Shown: positions 44,095 to 52,052 of the stretch, in pieces
Position numbering within the stretch: position 1 is the stretch's first letter
Layout of the letters: every line of letters starts with the position of its first letter
From: Candidatus Obscuribacterales bacterium
GTDB lineage: Bacteria; Cyanobacteriota; Vampirovibrionia; Obscuribacterales; Obscuribacteraceae
Assembly: GCA_019752635.1 (NCBI GenBank)
Contig: JAIELX010000077.1
Location: 1-64,000, forward strand
Length of the DNA: 64,000 nucleotides
Reading direction: 5' to 3'
Program-made: the position numbers and the translations under genes
Notes under the pieces: model-generated
What the model was told of the DNA's origin: nothing
The model's database searches: none
Seen by the model: only the letters and a program-made list of their open reading frames with translations

Positions 44095-44859
44095 ATGAAT
44101 ACGCAAGCATCAAAGTCATCCGTTTCCAGCTGCTGGGTGACTTCAGCTATTCGGCGGTTTCTCGTGACTATTGTCGAAGGCGCGATTTTCGCGACACGTG
44201 ATCTTTTGTCTATTGGATCTCGATCTTCCATCGATAGCGCTCTGTCCAGAATGGTTGCTTCCGGCCGGATTGTCCGTCTTGCCTCCGGATTGTTTATGAA
44301 ACCCAAGGCGAGCGATCCAGATTGGAGACCGCCTACCGAAACTATTGTTCAGTCCAAGCTTCTGGTGTTTCGACGTATCGGAGTTGCAGTTTCTGAAACG
44401 CCGGTGAAGGCGCAAGACGACACCCCGGCTTTACCGGGTGATCAAACTGTGACTTACGAGATCAGCGGCAATAGAAGCAGGTTTCGACTATTCAACGGCA
44501 TCTTTGTCCAAGTCAGATCAATGGCAAATCGCAAACTTGATCTTGCGCAATGCGATCTCGGAACGAAACTGAAGACACTTTGGCAGTCGGCGGATCGCAT
44601 ATGCGAGGATTCAGTTCGTGCATTCCTAAGTGGTCTTGGGCGAGAAGAGAAATCTGACATAAAGGTGCTTCTGGCGTTGTTACCGCATCATTTGTCCGAC
44701 TTGTTAGGTGCCCCATGGAACCATAAGACTGTAGTCATCCCGATTTCGAGTATTTCGGATCGCTCCAGGCTTGAATGGTTCAGTTTGAACGCCATCAGTC
44801 AAAGCCGCTCTCTGCGCTCAATGAAACACCCTCCGCCGCCTTTCGAATTAAATTTCTGA
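44095..44859 (+). CDS. AbiEi-like (DUF6088-type) antitoxin or transcriptional regulator, no partner
   Basis: This 254-residue protein has a winged-helix N-terminus (ATRDLLSIGSRSSIDSALSRMVASGRIVRLASGLFMKP), the typical opening of AbiEi/DUF6088 antitoxins. The rest agrees in layout with this family (SVRAFLSGLGREEKSDIK...LLPHHLSDLLG). AbiEi proteins repress their own promoter and neutralise a nucleotidyltransferase toxin; no AbiEii-like gene lies on either side. The ATG at 44095 follows GGAGG by seven bases. Base composition is lower in GC than neighbours, consistent with acquisition. Confidence 0.7.
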   Translation: MNTQASKSSVSSCWVTSAIRRFLVTIVEGAIFATRDLLSIGSRSSIDSALSRMVASGRIVRLASGLFMKPKASDPDWRPPTETIVQSKLLVFRRIGVAVSETPVKAQDDTPALPGDQTVTYEISGNRSRFRLFNGIFVQVRSMANRKLDLAQCDLGTKLKTLWQSADRICEDSVRAFLSGLGREEKSDIKVLLALLPHHLSDLLGAPWNHKTVVIPISSISDRSRLEWFSLNAISQSRSLRSMKHPPPPFELNF

Positions 44860-45204
44860 GACACACCGCTTACCGCAAACTCTTAGGTTCACTGGACATT
44901 CCTTCGGGGTCACTCCCGAGACACGAAAAAAGTTTGCGTTTGTGGCAGTTTTCCGGTAAGGCAGGCGGCGCTGAGACTTCTGTTATTGAGCAGGGAGGCG
45001 AAGCAAAGAAGCCCCCCCCCTTCGTCAATAAGGGAGTAGTTGCGCTCGAGGAGCACCACAATTGGTGCCAACGCGCCAGGCGTCGGCACTATCAACTACT
45101 AACGCTGCGCATTGCTATAACCAGTAGTAGCAATGGCTAAAATGGGAAGAGAAGCCGCCAAGGCGACTTCTCTCCCTGAGTTACTACGTCACAGCATCAA
45201 CTCG
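44860..45204. other. intergenic with convergent terminator
   Basis: About 345 bases between convergent genes. It includes the stem-loop at 45144-45176 and a short GCACCACAATTGGTGC palindrome near 45052. No gene is visible. Confidence 0.4.
45144..45176 (-). terminator. terminator of the MORN-like gene
   Basis: On the minus strand GGGAGAGAAGTCGCC pairs with GGCGGCTTCTCTTCCC over a two-base loop, followed by ATTTTAGCC. Confidence 0.7.
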
Positions 45205-46095
45205 TTACCGCAACTGACGCAGGATCGGAATGGTCGGGTCGTCGTTCGAGTTCAGCTCCTGAAGCCGCGAGGCGTCGACAGGCGTGCTGAGTGCAGCGGG
45301 CAGCTCGGTCTTTTCGAGCGTACCGTCCGCCTTGTAGTAGTCGACCGACTGAACGTCCTTGCCGCGCATGTTGACCACGCGCCAGGCACCGCCGGCCAGC
45401 GACTCTTTCACGCTGGAGAGCTGGTAACGGGCAATGCCCGAAATCCAGGTCTGCGTGTAGAGTTCGACACCCTTGTCGTCGAGCACGGTCACAGTCATGA
45501 CTGTGCCGTTATAGCTGCGACGAAGCGATTTGCCGCCGGGAGCGAAGTAGAGGCTGGTACCGCGGCCGGTTTCACCGGACTTGCGTTCGCTGCCGTACCA
45601 CTTGGTGCCGTCCTTGCGGTAGGTGACATCGCTGAAGCCGTTCTTGTCGAACAGCTCACGCTCCTTGCGAAGCTTACCGTTCGGGTAGTACTCCTTAAGC
45701 AGCGTATGCCCGTCCTTCTTGCGGACGGCTTCGCTCTCAAGAGACCCGTCGAAGTGCCACTTCTTGCGTGACGTCATCGACCGGCCCGTGGCGTCGTACT
45801 CGATGTGCTCCTTCTGCTGGCCGTTGCCCCACACTTCGTGGGAGGACTCCTGCGTACCATCCTTGCGGAACACGTCGCGCAGCACGCGGCCGTCGCGATA
45901 GTGAATCACTTTCGACTTGAGCACTCCGTCCTTGTCGGTAACGGTGACCCGCTTCGTTTCGAGCAGGCCGTGCCCCTTCTCCTCGACGTAGGTGAAGCCG
46001 GCAACGCGGTCTTCAGCCGAAGCAGAGGCGGTAAATCCGAGGGCGAGCGCGAAGGCCGCGATTCCTGCGGCCAGAAAGTGGCGCGAAAAGCGCAT
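45205..46095 (-). CDS. secreted MORN-variant repeat protein
   Basis: The 296-residue product starts with a signal peptide (MRFSRHFLAAGIAAFALALG...ASA). It continues with repeats such as YYPNGKLRKERELFDKNG, DGTKWYGSERKSG and YRDGRVLRDVFRKDGTQ, which are toxin_YwqK/MORN_2-like units of about 20-25 residues. MORN variants form extended beta sheets; no enzyme motif is seen, and an envelope or periplasmic location is likely. The ATG at 46095 is chosen since the signal peptide begins there, although the frame is open to 46416. It is the last gene on the minus arm of the Ter island. Confidence 0.7.
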   Translation of the reverse strand: MRFSRHFLAAGIAAFALALGFTASASAEDRVAGFTYVEEKGHGLLETKRVTVTDKDGVLKSKVIHYRDGRVLRDVFRKDGTQESSHEVWGNGQQKEHIEYDATGRSMTSRKKWHFDGSLESEAVRKKDGHTLLKEYYPNGKLRKERELFDKNGFSDVTYRKDGTKWYGSERKSGETGRGTSLYFAPGGKSLRRSYNGTVMTVTVLDDKGVELYTQTWISGIARYQLSSVKESLAGGAWRVVNMRGKDVQSVDYYKADGTLEKTELPAALSTPVDASRLQELNSNDDPTIPILRQLR

Positions 46096-46235
46096 GTGTG
46101 GATCCTTATGTTCTTGAATTGCAGAGGGCGTCCGACCGTCCTGGTTTAGACGCCAAAAAGATGCAATGGCGGAGGAACAAATGGGCTGGCGACCGAGCCG
46201 GTCGCCAACCCCGCGATTCTCGACGACGAACGTCG

Positions 46236-46391
46236 TTACTTGGTGAAGCGCGACTTGACGACGTTGTACGCCAAGTAGCCGCCACCGACGACCACCGCGA
46301 CCACGATGCCGTAGTACAGGGCCGCGTTCAGCAACTTGAACGCCACGACGGTGCCGACAACGAGGCCGGCGGCAATCAGCAGATTCTTCAC
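46236..46391 (-). CDS. 51-residue membrane protein
   Basis: Reading the minus strand from the GTG at 46391 gives VKNLLIAAGLVVGTVVAFKL, then a second hydrophobic stretch (ALYYGIVVAVVVGGGYLAY) and the basic end NVVKSRFTK. AAGGGAGAG precedes the start by about five bases. Two membrane helices fill nearly the whole protein. It is below common length cut-offs and so easily missed. It lies between the terC and MORN genes on the same strand; function unknown. Confidence 0.65.
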   Translation of the reverse strand: MKNLLIAAGLVVGTVVAFKLLNAALYYGIVVAVVVGGGYLAYNVVKSRFTK

Positions 46392-46447
46392 TTTGACTCT
46401 CCCTTGTTCGAATCACATCGACGAATGTTCAGCCGTACGGACGAACG

Positions 46448-46476
46448 ACACCGCCGGTAGGTGACCAGCGGTGTCG
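46448..46476 (-). terminator. stem-loop after terC
   Basis: GACACCGC pairs perfectly with GCGGTGTC over 13 bases. A second stem (GGTGCATC/GATGCGCC with TTTT-rich loop) lies at 46491-46515. Both follow the terC stop codon on the minus strand. Confidence 0.45.
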
Positions 46477-46533
46477 ACTGACTATGTGAATCGGCGCATC
46501 AAAAGCGATGCACCGCATTTACGCACGACTGAG

Positions 46534-47565
46534 TTAGTCGGCCTTCGGCTCTTCGGGCTTTTCGCCTTCTTCCTTCTTCTCTTCCTTCTTCTTGGGGAAG
46601 AGGACGGAGAGGATGATGGAGCCGAAGATGAACGTGCCGATCATGCCCAGCGAGTACCACGTCGCGTTCGCGCCGATGAAGTGCTCGATCTGGTGGTGCA
46701 GGATCATCTTGAGACCGATGAAGCCGAGCACCAGGCACATGCCGTACTTGAGGTAGCAGAACATGTCGTTCACCGCGGCCAGGACGAAGTACATCGCCCG
46801 CAAGCCAAGGATTGCCATCACGTTGGACGAGATGAGCATGAACGGATCATGGCTGATACCGATGATCGCCGGAATCGAGTCCACAGCGAAAACGACGTCA
46901 GTGAACTCAACCACGATCAACACGACCGCCAATTCGGTGAACGCCCAGATCGCCTTGCCGAGGTTGTTGGTGGTCTTGGTGAAGAACTTGCCCTTGTGGT
47001 CGCCGGCGACGAAACGCTGGGGCATCCACTGCTTGAGCTTGCGAACCGGCCAGATCTGGTCGAACTTCTTCTCGTTGTCGTCGTCGCCGCCCCACATGGC
47101 ATAGCCCTTGTAGAGCAGGAACGCACCGAAGATGTACATCACCCAGTCGAGGCTCTGGACCGCAGCCGCACCGAGTCCGATGAACAGACCGCGAATGACG
47201 AACGCGCCCAAAATACCCCAATAGAGAACCTTGTGTTGGTGCTCACCCTTCACGTGGAAGTACGAGAAGATAGCGAGGAACACAAACAGGTTGTCTACCG
47301 AGAGCGCTTTCTCGATGACGTAACAGGTGAGGAAGTCGACGGCTGCGCCGCTTCCCATCGTCCACCAGACGAACACGTTGAAGAGCGCCGAAACACCGAC
47401 CCAGATCAGCGAGTAGATGATCGACTCGCGCAGCGACGGAACGTGCCCCTTCTTGTGGAACACGCCGAGGTCGAGGGCAAGCAGGAAGAACACGAAACCG
47501 AAGAATCCGGCGAACAGCAACGGATTGCTGTGGTCGGAGAAGTTCATGAGCTGTGAGAAGTCCAC
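46534..47565 (-). CDS. terC: TerC-family integral membrane protein
   Basis: This 343-residue protein has about nine membrane segments and the TerC signatures LDLGVFHKKG, EKALSVDNLFVFLAIF and VVFAVDSIPAIIGISHDPFMLISSNVMAILGLRAMYF. The conserved acidic residues in the membrane suggest metal-ion transport; family members are linked to tellurite resistance, Mn2+ export (MntX/Alx branch) and metal loading of exported proteins. The C-terminus is a Lys/Glu-rich cytoplasmic tail. The GTG at 47565 is preferred because GAAAGGAATAGGC precedes it; the frame is open 24 codons upstream. It lies downstream of four terB genes. Confidence 0.93.
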   Translation of the reverse strand: MDFSQLMNFSDHSNPLLFAGFFGFVFFLLALDLGVFHKKGHVPSLRESIIYSLIWVGVSALFNVFVWWTMGSGAAVDFLTCYVIEKALSVDNLFVFLAIFSYFHVKGEHQHKVLYWGILGAFVIRGLFIGLGAAAVQSLDWVMYIFGAFLLYKGYAMWGGDDDNEKKFDQIWPVRKLKQWMPQRFVAGDHKGKFFTKTTNNLGKAIWAFTELAVVLIVVEFTDVVFAVDSIPAIIGISHDPFMLISSNVMAILGLRAMYFVLAAVNDMFCYLKYGMCLVLGFIGLKMILHHQIEHFIGANATWYSLGMIGTFIFGSIILSVLFPKKKEEKKEEGEKPEEPKAD

Positions 47566-47626
47566 GCCTATTCCTTTCAGGTAAAGGCGAGCAAATTGGC
47601 TCGCGCAACTAGTTAGTCGAACCGAG

Positions 47627-47653
47627 CGGGGCACCACTTACAGTGGCGCCCCG
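47627..47653 (-). repeat. stem-loop between terB1 and terC
   Basis: CGGGGC-CCACT pairs with AGTGG-GCCCCG over a TAC loop with one mismatch. It sits upstream of terC; it may terminate terB1 transcripts or act as an mRNA-end stabiliser. Confidence 0.45.
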
Positions 47654-47753
47654 ACGTTCTAGACACGTGCTTGAACCGTGGACGAGGCCGCTGTCTACCC
47701 GACGCGACGACGGTTCAAGGAGAATGAAGACGCCGCGACAAGCGCGGCTTCGG

Positions 47754-48188
47754 TTAGCTGACGTAGTTGCTGTACACGAGGCCGAGCTTCGCGCACAACT
47801 CCTTCACGACGGCCTTCTCGTCGTCCGAGAACTCGCCGTCCGCGTTGGCGATGATCAGAGCGATCTTGACCGCGGTGTCGGCCTGGTCGGGGGTCTTCTT
47901 CAGCGGGGCGACCACGTTGAGCAGGTCCAGCCGCGCGAACTCGTCGGTGGCCTGGTCGCAGAACTTGAGGAACAGATCCCGCAGCTCGGTGGCCTTGAAG
48001 GCCTGGAGCAGCTCGTTCTTCGCGATCAGACCGGCAACCTTCGTCTTCTCCTTCGGGTCGATCGTCCCGTCCGCCGCGGCGATCAACGCGCAAGTCGCCA
48101 TCGCGGCGTCCTTGAACGTCTTGTTGTTCAGCTGCGCGTACTTGGACTTCATGCCGTTCGAGAAATCGTTGAGCCAGGAAAAGGCCAT
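47754..48188 (-). CDS. terB: TerB-family protein, copy 1
   Basis: The 144-residue product matches TerB: ATCALIAAADGTIDPKEK is followed by ALIIANADGEFSDDEKAVVK. The paired DG.(I/F) acidic loops bind metal in TerB, which is a cytoplasmic, membrane-associated helical bundle of about 150 residues. The start is the ATG of MAFSWL at 48188 with CAGGAG seven bases upstream. It differs from copy 2 at only a few residues (for example VAGLIA versus VANLIA, and FSNGMKSK versus FTSGMKSK). It is the copy closest to terC. Confidence 0.92.
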   Translation of the reverse strand: MAFSWLNDFSNGMKSKYAQLNNKTFKDAAMATCALIAAADGTIDPKEKTKVAGLIAKNELLQAFKATELRDLFLKFCDQATDEFARLDLLNVVAPLKKTPDQADTAVKIALIIANADGEFSDDEKAVVKELCAKLGLVYSNYVS

Positions 48189-48325
48189 GGTATTGCTCCT
48201 GAGATATTCGTTGAATGTGCACGGCACCCGTGTTGGTAAGCGATCGCCTCCGGTGCCTGGAGACTGTCGCGATGCTCTGTGACAAACGGCGGTGGAGAAT
48301 CTCCGCGCTGGTTTTTACCGGTAGC

Positions 48326-48363
48326 AGCACAGCCCGCACGGCGAGGGAGCCGCAAGGGCTGTG
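48326..48363. repeat. REP-like palindromic element
   Basis: GCACAGCCC...GGGCTGTGC enclose a GCACGGCGAGGGAGCCGCA core that also occurs in the copies at 50368 and 54347. It separates terB1 from terB2. Confidence 0.6.
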
Positions 48364-48418
48364 CGTCGCAGTCTGCTTGCCGACTAAGCGAAGCCCGACA
48401 AGCCGTAGCGCCTGCAGA

Positions 48419-48853
48419 TCAGGACACGTAGTTGCTGTACACGAGGCCGAGCTTCGCGCACAGCTCCTTCACGACGGCCTTCTCGTCGTCCGAGAAGTCG
48501 CCGTCCGCGTTGGCGATGATCAGCGCGATCTTCACCGCGGTGTCGGCCTGGTCGGGGGTCTTCTTCAGCGGGGCGACCACGTTGAGCAAGTCCAGCCGCG
48601 CGAACTCGTCGGTGGCCTGGTCGCAGAACTTGAGGAACAGGTCCCGCAGCTCGGTGGCCTTGAAGGCCTGGAGCAGCTCGTTCTTCGCGATCAGGTTGGC
48701 GACCTTCGTCTTCTCCTTCGGGTCGATCGTCCCGTCCGCCGCGGCGATCAACGCGCAAGTCGCCATCGCGGCGTCCTTGAACGTCTTATTGTTCAGCTGC
48801 GCGTACTTGGACTTCATGCCGGAGGTGAAATCGTTGAGCCAGGAAAAGGCCAT
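48419..48853 (-). CDS. terB: TerB-family protein, copy 2
   Basis: 144 residues with the same DGTIDPKEK and NADGDFSDDEK loops as the other copies. Over most of its length the DNA is nearly identical to terB4 and terB1, including third codon positions, so the duplication is recent or maintained by conversion. The start codon (48853) is ATG with TGGAGTTCAC upstream. The function should be the same as copy 1; separate leaders could allow different expression. Confidence 0.92.
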   Translation of the reverse strand: MAFSWLNDFTSGMKSKYAQLNNKTFKDAAMATCALIAAADGTIDPKEKTKVANLIAKNELLQAFKATELRDLFLKFCDQATDEFARLDLLNVVAPLKKTPDQADTAVKIALIIANADGDFSDDEKAVVKELCAKLGLVYSNYVS

Positions 48854-48991
48854 GTGAACTCCAGGTTTGTGTGATGTTCAGAGTCGGCACCGTTGTTCAC
48901 AGAATCGCTTCCTCGCTTGGAAGCGCCTGCAAGGATCGATGCCTGAATCCTTTTTGCGAGTCGGGACACGAATGTGCCCTGCTCACTGAAT

Positions 48992-49022
48992 GGGCGTCCG
49001 CCCGTATTCCAGACGGACGCCC
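48992..49022 (-). repeat. stem-loop upstream of terB2
   Basis: GGGCGTCCG pairs perfectly with CGGACGCCC over 13 bases, immediately beside the larger stem at 49033. Confidence 0.5.
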
Positions 49023-49032
49023 CGTGTCAGCC

Positions 49033-49073
49033 AACTCAATTGGCTGCACCCGGGCGGTGCAGCCAATTGAGTT
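49033..49073 (-). terminator. 18-bp perfect stem-loop overlapping the terB3 stop codon
   Basis: AACTCAATTGGCTGCACC pairs perfectly with its complement across a five-base loop. The outer arm includes the first two bases of the stop codon. It probably ends terB3 transcripts, although a U-run is absent. Confidence 0.65.
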
Positions 49074-49506
49074 AACTGACGTAGTTCGCGAACGGCAGAC
49101 CGAGCTTCTGGCAGATTTCCTTCACGACGACCTTCTCGTCGTCGCTGAAGTTGCCGTCGGCGTTGGCGATGATCAGAGCGATCTTCACCGCCGTGTCGGC
49201 TTGGTCGGGGTAGGCGCGCAGCTTGGCCACGACGTTGAGCAGGTCCAGACGAGCGAACTCGTCGGTGGCGTCGTCGCAGTAAGCCAGGAACTGGTCGCGC
49301 AGCTCCGTCGCCTTGAAGGCCTGCAGCAGTTCGTTCTTCGCGATGAGGGCGGCGACCTTCGTCTTCTCGGACGGATCGATGGTCCCGTCGGCGGCCGCAA
49401 CGAGGGCGCACGTCGCCATCGCAGCGTTTTTGAAGTTCTTGTTGTTGAACTGAGCGTAGCCGGTCTTCAGGGAGGACGTGAGGTCGTTGAACCAGGTGAA
49501 AGCCAT
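49072..49506 (-). CDS. terB: TerB-family protein, copy 3 (divergent)
   Basis: This 144-residue copy is the most diverged: MAFTWFNDLTSSLKTGY at the start, DGTIDPSEK, VVAKLRAYPDQ in place of VVAPLKKTPDQ, and CQKLGLPFANYVS at the end. Both acidic DG loops remain (ALVAAADGTID; NADGNFSDDEK). The ATG at 49506 follows GGAG by about six bases; four further codons are open upstream. It is bracketed by strong hairpins on both sides. Confidence 0.92.
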   Translation of the reverse strand: MAFTWFNDLTSSLKTGYAQFNNKNFKNAAMATCALVAAADGTIDPSEKTKVAALIAKNELLQAFKATELRDQFLAYCDDATDEFARLDLLNVVAKLRAYPDQADTAVKIALIIANADGNFSDDEKVVVKEICQKLGLPFANYVS

Positions 49507-49568
49507 GAGAAACTCCATTACGGTGCCGCTGCATTTCCTCTAATAGAAGCAGGAGCACCATCAGGGAA

Positions 49569-49594
49569 GGGGCGGGTCGAAAGTGACCCGCCCC
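49569..49594. repeat. stem-loop between terB4 and terB3
   Basis: GGGGCGGGTC pairs perfectly with GACCCGCCCC over six bases, in the leader of terB3. Confidence 0.5.
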
Positions 49595-49680
49595 GATTTA
49601 CTTGTTGAATCGACGCAGGGGAAGCGAAGCAGCCTGATCCGAGTCAGGCTCACTGCGCAGCATTTCGCGGCTGGGCGGCA

Positions 49681-49717
49681 GCATAGCCCACACGGCGTGG
49701 AGCAGTGTGGGCTATGC
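49681..49717 (-). terminator. 13-bp stem-loop after terB4
   Basis: GCATAGCCCACAC pairs perfectly with GTGTGGGCTATGC; the loop GGCGTGGAGCA resembles the core of the REP-like repeats of this island. It lies 23 bases past the terB4 stop. Confidence 0.55.
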
Positions 49718-49739
49718 GCCTAACACGAGGCGCTGCGCC

Positions 49740-50174
49740 TTAGCTGACGTAGTTGGCGTAGACCAACCCGAGCTTCGCGCACAGCTCCTTCACGACGGCC
49801 TTCTCGTCGTCCGAGAAGTCGCCGTCCGCGTTGGCGATGATCAGCGCGATCTTCACCGCGGTGTCGGCCTGGTCGGGGGTCTTCTTCAGCGGGGCGACCA
49901 CGTTGAGCAAGTCCAGCCGCGCGAACTCGTCGGTGGCCTGGTCGCAGAACTTGAGGAACAGGTCCCGCAGCTCGGTGGCCTTGAAGGCCTGGAGCAGCTC
50001 GTTCTTCGCGATCAGGTTGGCGACCTTCGTCTTCTCCTTCGGGTCGATCGTCCCGTCCGCCGCGGCGATCAGCGCGCAAGTCGCCATCGCGGCGTCCTTG
50101 AACGTCTTGTTGTTCAGCTGCGCGTACTTGGACTTCATGCCGTTCGAGAAGTCGTTGAGCCAGGAAAAGGCCAT
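49740..50174 (-). CDS. terB: TerB-family protein, copy 4
   Basis: 144 residues, nearly identical to copies 1 and 2 (ending VYANYVS). The metal-binding DG loops are intact. The ATG at 50174 has AAAGGAAGACTCAC upstream. It is the terB copy nearest the three vWA genes and is separated from them by a REP-like element. No terA, terD, terE or terZ homologue is adjacent. Confidence 0.92.
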   Translation of the reverse strand: MAFSWLNDFSNGMKSKYAQLNNKTFKDAAMATCALIAAADGTIDPKEKTKVANLIAKNELLQAFKATELRDLFLKFCDQATDEFARLDLLNVVAPLKKTPDQADTAVKIALIIANADGDFSDDEKAVVKELCAKLGLVYANYVS

Positions 50175-50367
50175 GTGAGTCTTCCTTTAAATGCGTTGAG
50201 ATCAGGTGATGAATTGAGCCAATTGCACATCAATTGAGGGACCCGATGTGCGCGAAGGTCCATCCAGAAAGGGGCCGGACCGACCAAGGAGGCGCTAACG
50301 TCTCCCCGGCGGTGAGGCCCCGCATCCATTTGCAAGCGCTAAGGCTTCTAGGCGCAGCGACGAAGCC

Positions 50368-50399
50368 GCGCCCGACACGGCGAGGAGCCGTGAGGGCGC
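50368..50399. repeat. REP-like palindromic element
   Basis: GCGCCC..CACGGC GAGGA GCCGTG.GGGCGC forms a double stem. The 28-base core differs from the copy at 54347-54375 at one position. Confidence 0.65.
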
Positions 50400-50429
50400 A
50401 GCGACGCTCTCGCCGCCGGAGCGCTTACA

Positions 50430-51092
50430 TTAGTCCGCGAAGGACTTCTCGATCAGCTCCTCGACGGTGAGGTTCTCGACCTCGTCGATCGGCAGCGTGT
50501 CGACGATGTCGAACTTCGCGCCCTGCTTCTCGAGGTCGTCGTCCAGCTCCTTCAGGAACGCCGTCGCGCCGGGGTCGTTGCCGACCTGCACGAACTGGAT
50601 GGCGATCTCCTCGTCGCGGTCCATCTTCTTGGTCGCGGCGATGATGACCTTCTTCACCGCGTTCTTATCGTCCGGCGTCCCGTCGGTCATGACGAACAGG
50701 AGCAGCGGCTTCGGCGGCTCGGTGGCAGGAACGGCCTTGCTGAAGAACCCGCCCGGCTTGCCCTTCGCCTTCTCCTTGCGGTCGAAGTACGCGTTGAGGC
50801 GCTTCTCGAGGATGTCGGCCGTGTTGGTGGTGCCACCCGGGCTGAACTTCTTGAACGCGGCGGCCACCAGCTGCGCCCGCACGCTCTCGAAGGTCTGATT
50901 GGTGTGGTTGAACACGCTCACGGTGATGCCGTCGGCATCGTACGGCTCGGCGGCCTTCGCCAGCGCGATGCCCGTCTCCTGACCGTACTCCCAGCGGGTC
51001 TTCTTGCCGCCGGCGCAGTCCTTGGCTCCCATGCTACCGGACATGTCCAGGCAGAACTCGATGTCCAGACCGTTCAGCTTCGCATTGCTCAT
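50430..51092 (-). CDS. TerF/TerY-type vWA domain protein, copy 1
   Basis: This 220-residue protein is essentially one von Willebrand A domain. The MIDAS motif is LDMSGSMG (DxSxS), the threonine lies in GGTTNTADIL and the aspartate in MTDGTPDD, so metal binding is intact. The opening LDIEF and the block KTRWEYGQE...DADGITVSVFN match the vWA of TerF and its stand-alone relatives. An insertion (KAKGKPGGFFSKAVPATEPP) distinguishes this copy. It is a cytoplasmic metal-dependent scaffold. The start ATG at 51092 has a weak site (GTAGGTAATAAG). Confidence 0.87.
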   Translation of the reverse strand: MSNAKLNGLDIEFCLDMSGSMGAKDCAGGKKTRWEYGQETGIALAKAAEPYDADGITVSVFNHTNQTFESVRAQLVAAAFKKFSPGGTTNTADILEKRLNAYFDRKEKAKGKPGGFFSKAVPATEPPKPLLLFVMTDGTPDDKNAVKKVIIAATKKMDRDEEIAIQFVQVGNDPGATAFLKELDDDLEKQGAKFDIVDTLPIDEVENLTVEELIEKSFAD

Positions 51093-51273
51093 CTTATTAC
51101 CTACTTGTTGGATGGGGTCGCACTGAGCGACCGTCGTGTGGTGGAGCGGCTCCGTTGCCGCTCACAGGTTCAAATCGAGGGAAATTCGCACCGAGCAAAG
51201 CGCCGGCTCGACAAAGCGGCGCCTTGAATTGTTCACAGCTCTGACAGCGGCGCCGCAACGAAGCGGACCGCGG

Positions 51274-51897
51274 TCAGTCGGTGAACGCCTTGACCAGCAG
51301 CTCTTCGACGGTGAGGTTCTCGATCTCGTCGATGGGCAGCGTGTCCACGATGTCGAACTTCGCGCCCTGCTTGGTGAGGCCGTCGTCCAGCTCCTTCAGG
51401 AACTTGGTCGCGTCCTCATCCTTCCCGACCTGCACGAAGCAGATCGCGATCTCCTCGTCCTTCTCGATCCGGTTGGACGCCTGGATGATAACCTTCTTCA
51501 GCTCCGCCTCGTCGTCGGGCACACCATCGGTGAGCACGAACAGGCATAGCGGCTTCGCCTTGCCGGCCTTCTTGCGCTCGAAGTACGCGTCCAGCCGCTG
51601 CCCGACGACCTTGGCGGTGTCAGTGCCGCCGGCGGGCTGCACTTCCTTGTAGATGGTATCGATGCGCGCGCCGGTGGTGACGTTATCGTACGTCCGCACC
51701 AAACGAGCGAAGACGCACACCGTGATGCCGTCGGGGTCGTGCGTCTGCACTTGCCCGGCCAGCGCGGTCATGGTCTCGCGACCGTACTCCCAGCGGGTCT
51801 TCTTACCGCCGGCGCAGTCCTTCGTGAGCATGCTACCGCTGCGATCGAGCAAGAACTCGATGTCCAGGTTCGCCAGATTCGGAATGGCCTGAGTCAC
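51274..51897 (-). CDS. TerF/TerY-type vWA domain protein, copy 2
   Basis: 207 residues with MIDAS LDRSGSML, GGTDTAKVV and LTDGVPDD, and the common C-terminus KFDIVDTLPIDEIENLTVEEL. The GTG at 51897 is chosen because AAAGGAG precedes it by about six bases and the resulting N-terminus (TQAIPNLANLDIEF) matches the other copies; the frame is open 28 codons further. It is one of three adjacent paralogues, each 200-220 residues. Role as for copy 1. Confidence 0.87.
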   Translation of the reverse strand: MTQAIPNLANLDIEFLLDRSGSMLTKDCAGGKKTRWEYGRETMTALAGQVQTHDPDGITVCVFARLVRTYDNVTTGARIDTIYKEVQPAGGTDTAKVVGQRLDAYFERKKAGKAKPLCLFVLTDGVPDDEAELKKVIIQASNRIEKDEEIAICFVQVGKDEDATKFLKELDDGLTKQGAKFDIVDTLPIDEIENLTVEELLVKAFTD

Positions 51898-52052
51898 AAA
51901 CTCTCCTTTGAAGAGATTCTCGAAGTGGGGTAAATCGAATCCAAAGGAGGGAGCAGAAACTCCGCCCCCTCCTCGAGTCATCCTTATAAGCGCTCCGGCG
52001 AGCTCTCCTCGACGTATCGAGTTTCGCTTCTTCCGGTTCGCCTATGAAGGAC

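Noticed and set aside
43750..45060. CGAGGAGCACCA repeated on both sides of the AbiEi-like gene, considered as att sites
   Set aside because: Only 12 bases are identical and each copy lies in its own small palindrome; no integrase is present. Chance or a local hairpin motif is as likely.
47767..50237. Long plus-strand frames opposite the four terB genes
   Set aside because: They recur only because the terB copies are nearly identical; the encoded proteins are shadow translations of a GC-rich gene.
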